Shown here: in pieces, positions 1 to 7,856 of the stretch
How positions within the stretch are numbered: the stretch's first letter is position 1
Layout of the letters: every line of letters starts with the position of its first letter
NCBI GenBank assembly: GCA_021789565.1
Contig: JAJYJL010000049.1
Span: 1 to 15,786 of the forward strand
Reading direction: 5' to 3'
Origin: Acidobacteriota bacterium
Lineage (GTDB): Bacteria > Acidobacteriota > Terriglobia > UBA7540
DNA: 15,786 bases
Position numbers and translations under genes: made by a program
Notes under the pieces: generated by a model
What the model was told of the DNA's origin: nothing
Database searches by the model: none
The model's input: the letters and a program-made list of their open reading frames with translations, nothing else

Positions 1-468
1 CGCAAGGGCGACCATGGCGCCGGTGATGGATGCGGTGCGCGTGCCGCCGTCGGCGCGAATGACGTCGCAATCAATCCAGACGGTCCTTTCACCCAGCTTT
101 TCCGGGTTCATAATGGCGCGCAACGACCGGCCAATCAGCCGCTGAATTTCCATGGTCCGGCCGCTGGGGCGTCCGCGAGTCACCTCGCGGGGCGTCCGCG
201 AATCCGTGGCGCGAGGGATCATGGCGTATTCACTTGAGATCCAGCCCTTGCCCGTTCCTTTCAGAAAAGCGGGTACGCCGGATTCCACCGAGGCCGTGCA
301 GATCACCCGGGTTTCGCCCAGGCGAATCAGCGCAGAACCCTCGGCGCTGGAAATGAAATCCGGAGTGATTTCGACCGGGCGGATCTCGGACGCCTTGCGA
401 TGGCCGGCGCGCACGAGTTTTCCGTTGGAATAGAGCAGGCCCGAAAGCGTCTTGGGCGTTGAAGACAT
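1..468 (-). CDS. rph: Ribonuclease PH, N-terminal part (runs off left edge)
   Basis: Phosphorolytic 3'-5' exoribonuclease that trims the 3' ends of tRNA precursors, using phosphate and releasing nucleoside diphosphates. It normally forms a cytoplasmic hexameric ring. The visible 156 codons translate without a stop to the window edge. They carry family signatures: [52 protein letters not shown] (the Arg is in the phosphate-binding region) and [18 protein letters not shown]. The family is about 240 residues, so roughly a third is missing at the C-terminus. The start is an ATG preceded by AGGAGA with good spacing. It gives about 17 extra N-terminal residues compared with the E. coli protein. The gene lies 13 bp after the stop of the GerMN gene and is probably co-transcribed with it. 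Identity is certain; only the exact start is slightly open. Confidence 0.96.
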   Translation of the reverse strand, partial: MSSTPKTLSGLLYSNGKLVRAGHRKASEIRPVEITPDFISSAEGSALIRLGETRVICTASVESGVPAFLKGTGKGWISSEYAMIPRATDSRTPREVTRGRPSGRTMEIQRLIGRSLRAIMNPEKLGERTVWIDCDVIRADGGTRTASITGAMVALA

Positions 469-481
469 GATTTCTCCTGTT

Positions 482-1087
482 TTAGTGCGTTTGAGCAATC
501 AGAGACGGCTCAGGAGCAAAACTCCCGGTCAGGTCAATGTGCCCGTCCAGAGTCTGGACTTCCTGGCCCTGGACAAGGAACCTTACTTCCTTCACCTGGG
601 TAATGTTGGCGCACAGCGAGTCCACAATGGAGTAAATAGCCAGGCTTTCACTTTCGATTCCGGGCTGAAAGTCCGAGAGCGCCTCCTGGGAAAGGTCGAC
701 GATGGCCGTTCCATCCGCCGTCAGGAAAACGGCCTTGATGGTCGTGGAAGGCGATAAAGCCATGCCGTGTCCCTGGTGCGAACCTTCGATGAGAGCCAGA
801 AGGACCTGACGGATGGCTTTGATGTTATCTGATGAGAGCTTCAGCGAGCGCGTTTCAGGCAGCAGATTTCCGTCTGCATAGGAAGGAAAGTAGAGCGTAA
901 TCACCTGGGTCTGGCCTCCGGACTGCTGCAGGGCCTCTTCATTCAACTGCGTTCGCGCTGTCTGCTCTGACCGCGAAGCGCTCTCGGCGGCTGGGGCGAT
1001 GTGGCGGCGGAGCATCATCAGGTAAAAGATCCCCACCCCCAGGATGACGGCGACAGCGAGGGTCAGGATTAAAGCACGGCGAGACAT
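482..1087 (-). CDS. GerMN-domain membrane-anchored protein
   Basis: A 201-residue protein with one N-terminal membrane segment (residues about 5-24, after MSRR). A low-complexity linker (about 30-58) precedes a GerMN domain (about 60-180), recognisable from [17 protein letters not shown], the helix [11 protein letters not shown], and [15 protein letters not shown] followed by [20 protein letters not shown]. The domain is named after Bacillus GerM, needed for sporulation and germination. In non-spore-formers it occurs in envelope proteins, and its molecular role is not settled. The anchor predicts the domain on the outer face of the inner membrane. The ATG is 3 bp after the amidase stop, with a purine-rich AAGGGGG about 12 nt upstream, so translation is probably coupled. 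A role with the amidase in peptidoglycan remodelling is inferred from position only. Confidence 0.87.
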   Translation of the reverse strand: MSRRALILTLAVAVILGVGIFYLMMLRRHIAPAAESASRSEQTARTQLNEEALQQSGGQTQVITLYFPSYADGNLLPETRSLKLSSDNIKAIRQVLLALIEGSHQGHGMALSPSTTIKAVFLTADGTAIVDLSQEALSDFQPGIESESLAIYSIVDSLCANITQVKEVRFLVQGQEVQTLDGHIDLTGSFAPEPSLIAQTH

Positions 1088-1090
1088 GGT

Positions 1091-2671
1091 TTACTGGTGT
1101 CCCCCTTGTAAGCTTGCTATGGCCTCGACAACCGCAGCGCCAATCTCCTGCTGGAAGGATGGATTGGTGAGCGCGGAGGAGTTGCTGCTGGGATTGAGGC
1201 TTCCAACTTCAATCGCGACGGCAGGCGCCGCGATGCTCTGCAGAACCTTCACCGGAACCTCCATCGGCGGAGCTGAAGCAACCCGCGTGGTCTTTTGCAG
1301 GTCTTGCTGCAGAGTGTGAGCAAGCCGGTTACTTTGATCCATGTAGCGAAGTTGGACCTTGTTCCAGTTCACGAAAAGGGAATTGGAGTCTGAGCCGGGC
1401 GCCATGGCCAACGGTGACGAGGGCCGGTAACTATAAACCACCACTCGCGGGGTCGAAGGGCCAAGATCGCCCGCGTGGAAGGAAATGAATGCAATGGGGC
1501 GGGCAATGTTGGCTTCGGCAGCCCTCTGGTCAAAACCCACATTCACGTCGCCGTTCCGCGTGAGGACTACCCTGTACTTTCCGGTCGCCTGCAGTGCTTT
1601 TTGCACCTGGGCTACCAGTTGTATCGTCAGGTTCTTTTCCAGCAGGCCGTCCTTACCCTGTGCACCGGTATCGGTCCCTCCGTGTCCCGCGTCCAGCACC
1701 ACGGCAGGCAAGGAAAGGTTCGGGACTGCCGCCGGAGCCATCATCTGGTTGGGGTTTGCCGCCGGAGGAGCGGGTTGTGCGGGATGCCCGGGCACAGCAG
1801 GCGCCGGAAGTGCCGGGGTCTGGCTTGCCATGGTTGCGCCGGACTTCACGATGTTGGCCAGGAGGATTTTCCTCCCTTCTCCCAGTTTGGGAAAGAAGTC
1901 AAATCCCGGCGCTGCAGGAGTCACGATCAACTTCGGCTGGCCATCCTGATCATCAAAATTTACCTGCGAGACGTACGGATTGCGGAATTGGAAATTGGAC
2001 TCAATGGGTTCGATCGGACTGTTGCCAAGGTATAGAATCCACTTCCCATTCTGCGCTGCGGTGCGGAGATTAACCGGGTCAGAAAACTGAAAAGTGAGCT
2101 GGGCTCCATCCTGAAGCGGCGAGAGGTGGAGCGTGAATGAGTTCGGCTTGATTCCGCCCACAAACATCCGGTCCTCGCCTCGCTGATACTCTACGGTTTG
2201 GTTGATGAGCGTGGGCAGGATGGTGGTTACGAATTCGACCGGCACCATCCACTCTCCAGCAATAAAGCGCACGGGCTGTGCCAATTTGAGCCGGGCATTG
2301 TTCAGCCTGACGTTGGGATTGTCCTTGCGTAGCCGGATTCGCGTGCTGTTAAACCACACCTCCAGGGACTTCCGCCTGCTTTTCAGGCTGCCAACCTGGC
2401 CAAACAGATTCAGAAGCCGAAGTACGGGGAGATACTCGACGTTGCCGTAATTGCGAATGGGAAGAATGGAATGAGTTTTGGGGAAATAGAAGACAAAGTT
2501 CTCGCTTCTGCCAACGCGGGGAGCACCCAGCAGAACCATTCCGATGGTGACACCCAATGTGAGCCAGCGGGGAAGACGGACCTTTCGATTGTTAAGTATG
2601 CCCAAGAATTTCTCACGCCGCGCGGTTCCAGTGGCAGGGTCAACCGTTTGAGCCATCCGTGCCAGCCTCAT
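1091..2671 (-). CDS. Exported N-acetylmuramoyl-L-alanine amidase (Amidase_3) with N-terminal beta domains
   Basis: Predicted zinc amidase cutting the bond between N-acetylmuramic acid and the stem peptide of peptidoglycan in the periplasm. Of 526 residues, about 34-56 form a signal peptide or anchor. Residues about 58-170 resemble a copper-amine-oxidase N-terminal-like domain (LPVLRLLNLFG, MVPVEFVTTILP), and about 175-275 look like an AMIN-type beta domain, which typically targets the cell wall. A Pro/Ala linker follows (about 283-322). The catalytic domain (about 323-522) shows VVLDAGHGGTDTGAQG (zinc His330), LLEKNL (zinc Glu345), ISFHAG (zinc His399) and AIEVGSLNPSSN (catalytic Glu488). The usual SIHAN motif reads SFHAG. 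Start is uncertain: the first ATG directly abuts a promoter -10 box, so the ATG at 2656 (residue 6) may be the real one. It heads a tight cluster with the GerMN gene and rph. Confidence 0.9.
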   Translation of the reverse strand: MRLARMAQTVDPATGTARREKFLGILNNRKVRLPRWLTLGVTIGMVLLGAPRVGRSENFVFYFPKTHSILPIRNYGNVEYLPVLRLLNLFGQVGSLKSRRKSLEVWFNSTRIRLRKDNPNVRLNNARLKLAQPVRFIAGEWMVPVEFVTTILPTLINQTVEYQRGEDRMFVGGIKPNSFTLHLSPLQDGAQLTFQFSDPVNLRTAAQNGKWILYLGNSPIEPIESNFQFRNPYVSQVNFDDQDGQPKLIVTPAAPGFDFFPKLGEGRKILLANIVKSGATMASQTPALPAPAVPGHPAQPAPPAANPNQMMAPAAVPNLSLPAVVLDAGHGGTDTGAQGKDGLLEKNLTIQLVAQVQKALQATGKYRVVLTRNGDVNVGFDQRAAEANIARPIAFISFHAGDLGPSTPRVVVYSYRPSSPLAMAPGSDSNSLFVNWNKVQLRYMDQSNRLAHTLQQDLQKTTRVASAPPMEVPVKVLQSIAAPAVAIEVGSLNPSSNSSALTNPSFQQEIGAAVVEAIASLQGGHQ

Positions 2672-2701
2672 ATTTTAGTCGAACCTTTCCCGCGCTGGCA
2701 A
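2672..2701 (-). promoter_or_regulatory. Predicted sigma-70 promoter for the amidase-GerMN-rph cluster
   Basis: On the minus strand, TTGCCA (2696-2701, 5 of 6 consensus) is separated by 18 bp from TAAAAT (2672-2677, 5 of 6). Transcription would begin about 7 nt further, inside the first few annotated codons of the amidase. This favours the second in-frame ATG as start and implies a very short leader. Seen by eye; no experimental support. Confidence 0.45.
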
Positions 2702-2741
2702 TTGCGCGGACCGAACTGTGGTGGCTCAATTTGGTTACCGT

Positions 2742-2808
2742 TTTGTGGCACGGCCATCTTGGCCGTGTTCTTAGACCGGAACACGGGCGAGGACGCCCGT
2801 GCCACAAA
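2742..2808. repeat. Imperfect inverted repeat of two hairpins (REP-like element)
   Basis: Two arms of about 29-30 bp (2742-2770 and 2779-2808) are imperfect reverse complements around an 8-bp centre. Each arm is itself a hairpin: CACGGCCA/TGGCCGTG with a 3-nt loop, and CACGGGCG/CGCCCGTG with a 4-nt loop. The outer ends match exactly (TTTGTGGCACGG against CCGTGCCACAAA). The whole can fold as one long stem or as two adjacent hairpins, as REP/BIME-type elements do. It sits between the small membrane-protein gene (ends 2936) and the amidase promoter, where it might end upstream transcription. There is no T-tract, so it is not a standard intrinsic terminator. Other copies in the genome would confirm a repeat family. 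Confidence 0.8.
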
Positions 2809-2935
2809 TCAAACTAAGTCACTGCTAGTCCACCGGCTGAGGCCCTCCTTGACCCATTGACGGCATTCTCCCGCTGTGTGCTGACCCGGCAGGGAGGGAC
2901 CGCCGCTACGCGACTCAAACCATGGCGTTCTATGC

Positions 2936-3469
2936 CTACCGGGCCGGGCCCAGGGAGTAATTGTGAGCATCTCCAACTGCGCCCACTCCAATGTGGACGA
3001 CGGAGACCCACCTTTCCAGCTTGTGGTGGCCCGTCCGGTGCAGCCAATAGGCGGCGCCGATGGAGATCGCCGTCCCCGCTACCTCGATGCCGGCAAACAG
3101 CGGTTTGTTGTCCACAATGCTGTTGGATAGCAACACCTCATGGTCTCCGAGGCGCCGAAAGTGCTGCGTCGATGTGTAATCCAGCGCCCGCACCGCCGCC
3201 ACTCCCGCAAACAGCATCAGGTTGGTCCTGTCAAAAAAACGATGGGCCTTTAGGGCGACCCTGGCTGGTTGCACTTGCTTCTGAGAGTCCAGCGCTGCGC
3301 GGGGAATCGTCGGGACCTGTTGGGCCTGGAGCAACGAAGGCACCGTTCCCAGGGTCAGAATAAAAACGAGAATGGCCGCCGCGGTTCCTGGCCATCGAGG
3401 GCCTTGCTGGCAGCACTCTGCTGGTCTCTTGATTCCATCCTTCAACGCCCGGCGTGCGATCTTTTTCAC
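2936..3469 (-). CDS. Small exported/membrane protein of unknown function, coupled to the upstream gene
   Basis: Family not recognised. With a GTG start at 3469 the protein has 177 residues. A basic N-terminus (MKKIARRALKDGIKR) precedes a hydrophobic stretch (about residues 30-48) ending SLLQA-QQ, like a signal peptide. Hydrophobic segments follow at LMLFAGVAAVRAL, FAGIEVAGTAISIGAAYWL and VSVVHIGVGAVG. Polar signatures between them are RALDYTSTQ, SNSIVDNKPLFAG and HRTGHHKLERW; the His-rich HRTGHH is notable. The GTG overlaps the TGA of the upstream glycoside-hydrolase-like gene (GTGA), so translation is probably coupled. A longer reading frame to 3595 would overlap that gene by about 130 bp and is less likely. 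I vaguely recall similar acidobacterial proteins but cannot assign a function. Confidence 0.68.
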   Translation of the reverse strand: MKKIARRALKDGIKRPAECCQQGPRWPGTAAAILVFILTLGTVPSLLQAQQVPTIPRAALDSQKQVQPARVALKAHRFFDRTNLMLFAGVAAVRALDYTSTQHFRRLGDHEVLLSNSIVDNKPLFAGIEVAGTAISIGAAYWLHRTGHHKLERWVSVVHIGVGAVGDAHNYSLGPAR

Positions 3470-5163
3470 CGTACCACCATCACGCCGTGCGCCGGAAGGT
3501 ACAGTGTAGTTCCATTGCCCGTGACGCGGGTGGCGGAAGTTCCAAACAATTCCTTGTATTTTGATTCCATGCCGCCCTGGCCGGTTAGATGGCACGTGAC
3601 CGGCAGTTCTGTGAAGTTGGCAACGCCAACCCGGCTGTGCATGGGGAAGACGGCGACCCGCGGCGGAGCGTCGAGCGACGTGGGCACAAACTCCGCCACC
3701 GCGGTCCGCAACTCTCTGAGCGCCGCGCGGGTTTGGGGATCGAGTTGAGTGATCTGGTCTTCTGTGGTGACATAGGCCAGCCGCGGCAACTGGTCTGAGA
3801 AAACGACAATCCGGCCGCTGCCCTCAGAAACCCGTTTCAGAAGCTGGTCCTTTTCGAGAGCGATGTTGTTGTTGGGCGCCAGGCGGGGATCGGCGTTCAA
3901 TCGATGCGCTAGCGATTCGCTGACGAAGGCCGTCCCTCCGCCTTCGAGAAATTTATCGAGTTCGGCGACAAAGTCAGTGTCGCCCAGCGCGTGGGCCGTG
4001 AACAGCGCCGCCTTAGCCTTTGCGGGGAAGTGGGCCGTGGGCAGCAGCGGTATTCCCAGCATTCCGATCTGGTCAAATATGTAGGGTTCGTCGCCTGGAT
4101 CGCTATTGGCAGGCTTGTAGGCCGCAATGCCGTCCCAGTCACCCACGAGCTTTGCCAGTGTGTCGAGTTGCTGGCGGTGGCCGGCGAGGGCGTCGGCCTG
4201 AGGACGGTACTTATCGGAATTGAGTTCACCGTAGTGGAACAGCATGACCTCTGGCGCTCCGGCCAGGACGGTGACGTAAGCCTGGTCCAGATAAAAGGTC
4301 GGGTCGGTGCCGTAGGGATCAAACCAGCCTCCGCCTTCTTTGGCGCCGGCAACATCGGCGAGCCAGCGGTAAAGGAAAAAGCCCCGGTACTGCTGAGTGT
4401 GGCCCCACTGGCTGGAACTGGGGTCGCGGAGTTCGGTGCCTACCCAGATGCGGTCATAGAGCGCCGATTCCTTGTCCACCACATAGCCGCGGTCCTGAAA
4501 ATTGTCATACCACTGGGGAAATTTCAGGATGATCTTGACCTTCGGATTGACGGCCCGCGCCGCGCCCAGCACGTTCTTGCGGCTCATCTCAACCATCAGT
4601 TTGTCGCGATACTGCCTCCAGCTCATGGAACCCTTCGCCGCGGCGCATTCCGAACACGTGCAGTCGGTGAAGAAGAAATCGTCAATCATGATTTCGTTGA
4701 ACAGACCGGCCGCGTAGCGGAAGATTTCCGCCAGGTGTTGCTGGTTGTGGCGATTGGTGTAGCAGGCCGCAACCTTCCATCCGGTTGAGGGTTTGCCCAA
4801 GCCGGTGGTGGTGACGCAGCCGGATACCTGCAGTCCGGCATGGCGGAAGTAGTCGCGAGAAGTTCTGAGAGTTGCGGCGTCAGCCTGATAGCCATCGCGG
4901 AAGGCCTCGAGGTAAACTTTGGAGATTCCCATCTGGTGGCAGAACTCCAGCGCCTGCTGGCGTCCGGCGGGTGTTGAAAGACGGTCGCGAACATCCTGCG
5001 CCGTGAAGAGTGTTTCCCACTGGGTGGCACGGGCAGAAGGCGCGCACACCAGCAGCAGGAGTATCGAAACAATGGCAAGGCGGAGAAGACTTGTCTTGAA
5101 TGGGCAATCACATGTATTCAATGTTGGACCTCTGCGTATCCGGAATTCGCAGCGAACGGTCAT
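3466..5163 (-). CDS. Secreted TIM-barrel protein, glycoside-hydrolase-like (family unassigned)
   Basis: A 565-residue protein with a signal peptide (hydrophobic core about 27-41, likely cut near ARA-TQ at 46/47). Residues about 50-340 look like a TIM barrel: GISKVYLEAFRDGY, GLQVSGCVTTTGLG, LFNEIMIDDFFFTDCTCSEC (acidic pair Asp161-Asp162, then Cys168, Cys170, Cys173), KVKIILKFPQWYDN, DRIWVGTELRDP and APEVMLFHYGEL. Residues about 365-460 resemble the Rossmann-like GATase/trimerisation domain of GH42-type enzymes (GIPLLPTAHFP, then DKFLEGGGTAFVSE). The C-terminal part (about 500-565) looks like a beta domain ending TTLYLPAHGVMVVR. The layout suggests a periplasmic or secreted carbohydrate-active enzyme, with Asp161/Asp162 as catalytic candidates by inference. 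Substrate unknown. A promoter candidate lies just upstream; the downstream gene overlaps by 4 nt. Confidence 0.72.
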   Translation of the reverse strand: MTVRCEFRIRRGPTLNTCDCPFKTSLLRLAIVSILLLLVCAPSARATQWETLFTAQDVRDRLSTPAGRQQALEFCHQMGISKVYLEAFRDGYQADAATLRTSRDYFRHAGLQVSGCVTTTGLGKPSTGWKVAACYTNRHNQQHLAEIFRYAAGLFNEIMIDDFFFTDCTCSECAAAKGSMSWRQYRDKLMVEMSRKNVLGAARAVNPKVKIILKFPQWYDNFQDRGYVVDKESALYDRIWVGTELRDPSSSQWGHTQQYRGFFLYRWLADVAGAKEGGGWFDPYGTDPTFYLDQAYVTVLAGAPEVMLFHYGELNSDKYRPQADALAGHRQQLDTLAKLVGDWDGIAAYKPANSDPGDEPYIFDQIGMLGIPLLPTAHFPAKAKAALFTAHALGDTDFVAELDKFLEGGGTAFVSESLAHRLNADPRLAPNNNIALEKDQLLKRVSEGSGRIVVFSDQLPRLAYVTTEDQITQLDPQTRAALRELRTAVAEFVPTSLDAPPRVAVFPMHSRVGVANFTELPVTCHLTGQGGMESKYKELFGTSATRVTGNGTTLYLPAHGVMVVR

Positions 5164-5205
5164 CGCTGCAGGCGGGAATCATCCCGAGTCTGGAAAGGAC
5201 AGAGA

Positions 5206-5234
5206 AGAATAGCACCGTGCGGCCCAGCCTGCAA
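5206..5234 (-). promoter_or_regulatory. Candidate promoter for the glycoside-hydrolase-like gene
   Basis: On the minus strand TTGCAG (5229-5234) is followed after 17 bp by TATTCT (5206-5211), with an upstream TGC giving an extended -10 form. Transcription would start near 5199, leaving a leader of about 36 nt before the ATG at 5163. The match is moderate and there is no experimental support. Confidence 0.35.
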
Positions 5235-5370
5235 CGGCTCCCGGGTTCTTGCCGGGTTCATGCGGCGCCGGATGGCTTTGAGTGGTAGGGCCTCGCGTAT
5301 AGGATTTAGTGGAATGCGGGCTTGACCAGGGGAGGGAATTATCCGCTTTGGCTCTCGGGGCATGAAAATT

Positions 5371-5531
5371 GGCGGTCCTGTATTTTCAACAACATGGCCC
5401 GGTTCGTTTTTGGGTTCGTTTTTTCCACAGGAACGTGTTTTCAACAACTTCTCCGCTTCGTTTTTCGGTTCGTTCCGGTTCGTTTTTGATGGCCGATCCT
5501 TTGTTATCAATAACTTCTCCGGTTCGTTTTT
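5371..5531. repeat. Array of degenerate direct repeats (GGTTCGTTTTT units plus a dyad-containing unit)
   Basis: Two motifs are interleaved. The short unit GGTTCGTTTTT, exact or near-exact, begins at 5401, 5413, 5455, 5467 (cut short), 5477 and 5521. A longer unit of about 41-44 bp ending in the short unit occurs three times: 5371-5411, 5425-5465 and 5488-5531. Its shared core reads TTCAACAACTTCTCC or close variants, preceded by a GGTCCTG / GGAACGTG / CGATCCTTT segment. Copies differ by substitutions and small indels, so they are old or fast-evolving. Read on the minus strand the units give Asn-Glu-Pro-Lys-like peptides, but the frame shifts between copies, which argues against coding. Function unknown: possibly a dispersed repeat, a binding-site array or a replication/nucleoid element. 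Confidence 0.8.
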
Positions 5532-5694
5532 AAAAAAACGTGTTTTTCTGTCCCACGCACTTGAATGGCCAAAAGCAATCATTCAATTATTTCAGCAACT
5601 TAGGGAAAATAAGTAGTCCAGTCAGATTGCTCATTTTTCTGCTCAACGTCCCGCCTGACGCTATCAGAAAGACTAGCATACTAGCGTAGGTTTG

Positions 5695-7848
5695 TCAAGC
5701 TTTTTCGTCGAGCATCGCAGCCACGCGTTCCGGATCGGTGGTGGGGAGTTTGCAGGTGTAATTTTCGCAGACGTAAGCGGTGGCCTTTCCGTCGATGGCG
5801 CGCATCCCCTGAATGAAAGGAAGCCATCCCGCGAGTTGCTGCGCGGACGCGTCGTCCACCAGGAAGAGAACCTTGTTGGGAAGGTAGCGCTGGTTCACGA
5901 CGCTGAGCAGCGCCTGCGTATCCTGCCGGGCGTGGTCGCCGGCGATCACCACCTGCCGGGGTTTTGAGAGGGCGAAGTCCACGGCGGAAATCATCTGGGG
6001 CAGAGTTTCCGGCGCATGCTCGATCTGGCGGCTGAAGGCGGCGAAGACCTGATCGGCCTTCTCGTGCCAGGCGGGCCGGTTGGCCATTTCTGCAAGGCGC
6101 AGCAGGTTCATGGCGGCGACGGAATTGGCGGAGGGCTCGGCGCCGTCATAGGCATCGCGCATTCTCACCAGAATGGACGAATCGTCGGGCGACGTCTGGA
6201 AATAGCCGCCGCCTTTGTCGTCCCAGAAGAGGCGGTCCTGGGTTTCCTGCAGGCGGATGGCCCAGGTGAGATCGGCGACGCGGAATGAGGCCTCATAGAG
6301 ATCGAGCAGCCCCTGGATGAGGCCCGCGTAGTCTTCAAGAAAGCCGTTGATGCCCACATCGCCCTCGCGGTAGCGGCGCATCAGCGTACCGTTTTGGGAG
6401 TCATAAAGTTTGGACTGGATAAAGTCCGCGGCGCCCTGGGCCGCCTGGATGTAGGCGGGTTCCTCGAGCACCTGCCCGGTGCGCGCGAAGGCGGAAATCA
6501 TCAGGCCGTTCCAGGAAGTCAGCACCTTGTCATCCAGCGGCGGGCGTGGGCGCTGGTCGCGGGCTGCAAGCAGCCTGCCGCGGGCGTCGGCGAGCGTCGC
6601 GCTGATTTCTTCAGGCGACTTGCCGAAGTGCTTTGCGGTTTCATCCACGGAATGCGCCGACTGAAGGATGTTCTTCCCCGTGAATTCCCCCTGCGGATCG
6701 TTCTGTGGCGCGACGTTGCCATCGGGCTCCACGTCATAGGCATAGTCAAAAATCTCTGCTGCGGCCGGACCGAGAACTTCCTCGATCTGGGTTGAAGTCC
6801 AAAGATAGAAAGCTCCCTCGCCGTGCTCGGGCTTGCCTTTTTCAATGGGGCTGTCGGCATCTTCGGCGCTGAAGAAACCGCCATGCGCGCTGTGCATGTC
6901 GCGCAGGACGTAATCCAGAATGTCCCGCACCGTCTCGGCGTAAAAAGGACCGCGCGTGATCTGGTAAGCCTCGAGATAGGCAACGGCGAGCTGTGCCTGG
7001 TCATAAAGCATCTTTTCAAAGTGCGGCACGTGCCACCTGGCATCCACCGAGTAGCGATGGAATCCGCCGCCCAGGTGGTCATGAATGCCGCCCTCAGCCA
7101 TGGCGTGCAGGGAGTGGAGCGTCATCTGGAGCGCGGCCGGGTCGCCCGTGCGGGCGTGGTAGCGCAGGAGGAAATTGAAAACGACCGGCCGGGGAAACTT
7201 GGGCGCGCCGCCAAATCCGCCGTGGGCCGCATCGTAGCCGGACTTGATCTGCTGAAAGGCGTGGCTGAGCGTGGCTTCAGTGATGTCGGTTTTCCCGGGC
7301 GTCGCGGCGTTAACGGAATCTTCAATCTGCTGCACGACATCGGCGGCTGATTGTTCAATCCGCGGTCTGTCTTTTTTCCACGCGCTGGCAACCCGATCGA
7401 GCACGGTGCTGAAGCCCGGGCGGCCATAGCTGTCAACGGGCGGCCAGTAAGTTCCGCCGAAAAAGGGCTTGAGGTCCGGGGTGAGGAAAACGGACATGGG
7501 CCAGCCGCCGCTGCCGGTGGTGGCCTGCACGAAGGTCATGTAGATTTTATCGACGTCCGGGCGCTCTTCGCGGTCCACTTTGATGTTCACAAAGTTTTCG
7601 TTCATGAGGCGCGCGATTTCAGGGTTGGTAAACGATTCCCGCTCCATCACGTGGCACCAGTGGCAGGTGGAGTATCCGACGGAAAGAAAGATGGGCTTGT
7701 TTTCGCGCTTCGCCAGATCAAAGGCGTCCTGGCCCCAGGGATACCAGTCCACGGGATTGTGAGCGTGCATCAGCAGGTAGGGGCTGCTCTCATGGATGAG
7801 ATGGTTGGTAAAGCGGTGTGAAGCCTGGTGCGCCCCAGCGTCTGTCAT
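5695..7848 (-). CDS. YyaL/DsbH family protein (thioredoxin fold plus alpha-barrel)
   Basis: A member of the conserved DUF255/COG1331 family (bacterial YyaL, human SPATA20). The N-terminal thioredoxin-like domain is unmistakable: [20 protein letters not shown], then [11 protein letters not shown] with a Cys-X-X-Cys pair (residues 62-65 from this start), then [15 protein letters not shown] and [14 protein letters not shown]. The remaining roughly 500 residues match the helical barrel-like region of the family ([51 protein letters not shown]). At 717 residues the length is typical. The biochemical role is not established; a redox function is suggested by CHWC. Start choice: this ATG has a near-perfect AAGGAG 8 nt upstream. 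A TTG at 7956 would add 36 residues including a membrane-anchor-like segment. Transcribed alone, apparently from the promoter at 7993-8021. Confidence 0.93.
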   Translation of the reverse strand: MTDAGAHQASHRFTNHLIHESSPYLLMHAHNPVDWYPWGQDAFDLAKRENKPIFLSVGYSTCHWCHVMERESFTNPEIARLMNENFVNIKVDREERPDVDKIYMTFVQATTGSGGWPMSVFLTPDLKPFFGGTYWPPVDSYGRPGFSTVLDRVASAWKKDRPRIEQSAADVVQQIEDSVNAATPGKTDITEATLSHAFQQIKSGYDAAHGGFGGAPKFPRPVVFNFLLRYHARTGDPAALQMTLHSLHAMAEGGIHDHLGGGFHRYSVDARWHVPHFEKMLYDQAQLAVAYLEAYQITRGPFYAETVRDILDYVLRDMHSAHGGFFSAEDADSPIEKGKPEHGEGAFYLWTSTQIEEVLGPAAAEIFDYAYDVEPDGNVAPQNDPQGEFTGKNILQSAHSVDETAKHFGKSPEEISATLADARGRLLAARDQRPRPPLDDKVLTSWNGLMISAFARTGQVLEEPAYIQAAQGAADFIQSKLYDSQNGTLMRRYREGDVGINGFLEDYAGLIQGLLDLYEASFRVADLTWAIRLQETQDRLFWDDKGGGYFQTSPDDSSILVRMRDAYDGAEPSANSVAAMNLLRLAEMANRPAWHEKADQVFAAFSRQIEHAPETLPQMISAVDFALSKPRQVVIAGDHARQDTQALLSVVNQRYLPNKVLFLVDDASAQQLAGWLPFIQGMRAIDGKATAYVCENYTCKLPTTDPERVAAMLDEKA

Positions 7849-7856
7849 AAACGTAA

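Larger units (their letters stand above)
5164..5694. other. Gene-free stretch of 531 bp with repeats and a promoter
   Basis: This lies between the stop of the YyaL-family gene and the start of the glycoside-hydrolase-like gene, both on the minus strand. It holds the direct-repeat array at 5371-5531 and a promoter candidate at 5206-5234. A 140-codon minus-strand frame crosses it but looks spurious. The part nearest the YyaL stop has a short direct repeat (ACTAGC twice, 5672-5685) but no convincing terminator. T-rich runs make the repeat part visibly lower in GC than its flanks. Confidence 0.6.

Noticed and set aside
2809..3047. Two short minus-strand frames downstream of the small membrane-protein gene
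   Set aside because: They overlap that gene in other frames, are Gly/Pro/Arg-rich and lack any start signal.
3470..3595. Longer start for the small membrane protein
   Set aside because: It would overlap the upstream gene by about 130 bp and put a long polar tail before the signal peptide; the GTGA overlap start is more natural.
3991..4788. Plus-strand frame of 265 codons opposite the glycoside-hydrolase-like gene
   Set aside because: No domain and no ribosome site. The minus-strand protein has a signal peptide and a coherent multi-domain layout.
5160..5582. Minus-strand 140-codon frame through the repeat array
   Set aside because: It overlaps the promoter and start of the downstream gene, shows no known domain, and repeat copies are read in different frames, so it looks like a by-product of the repeats.
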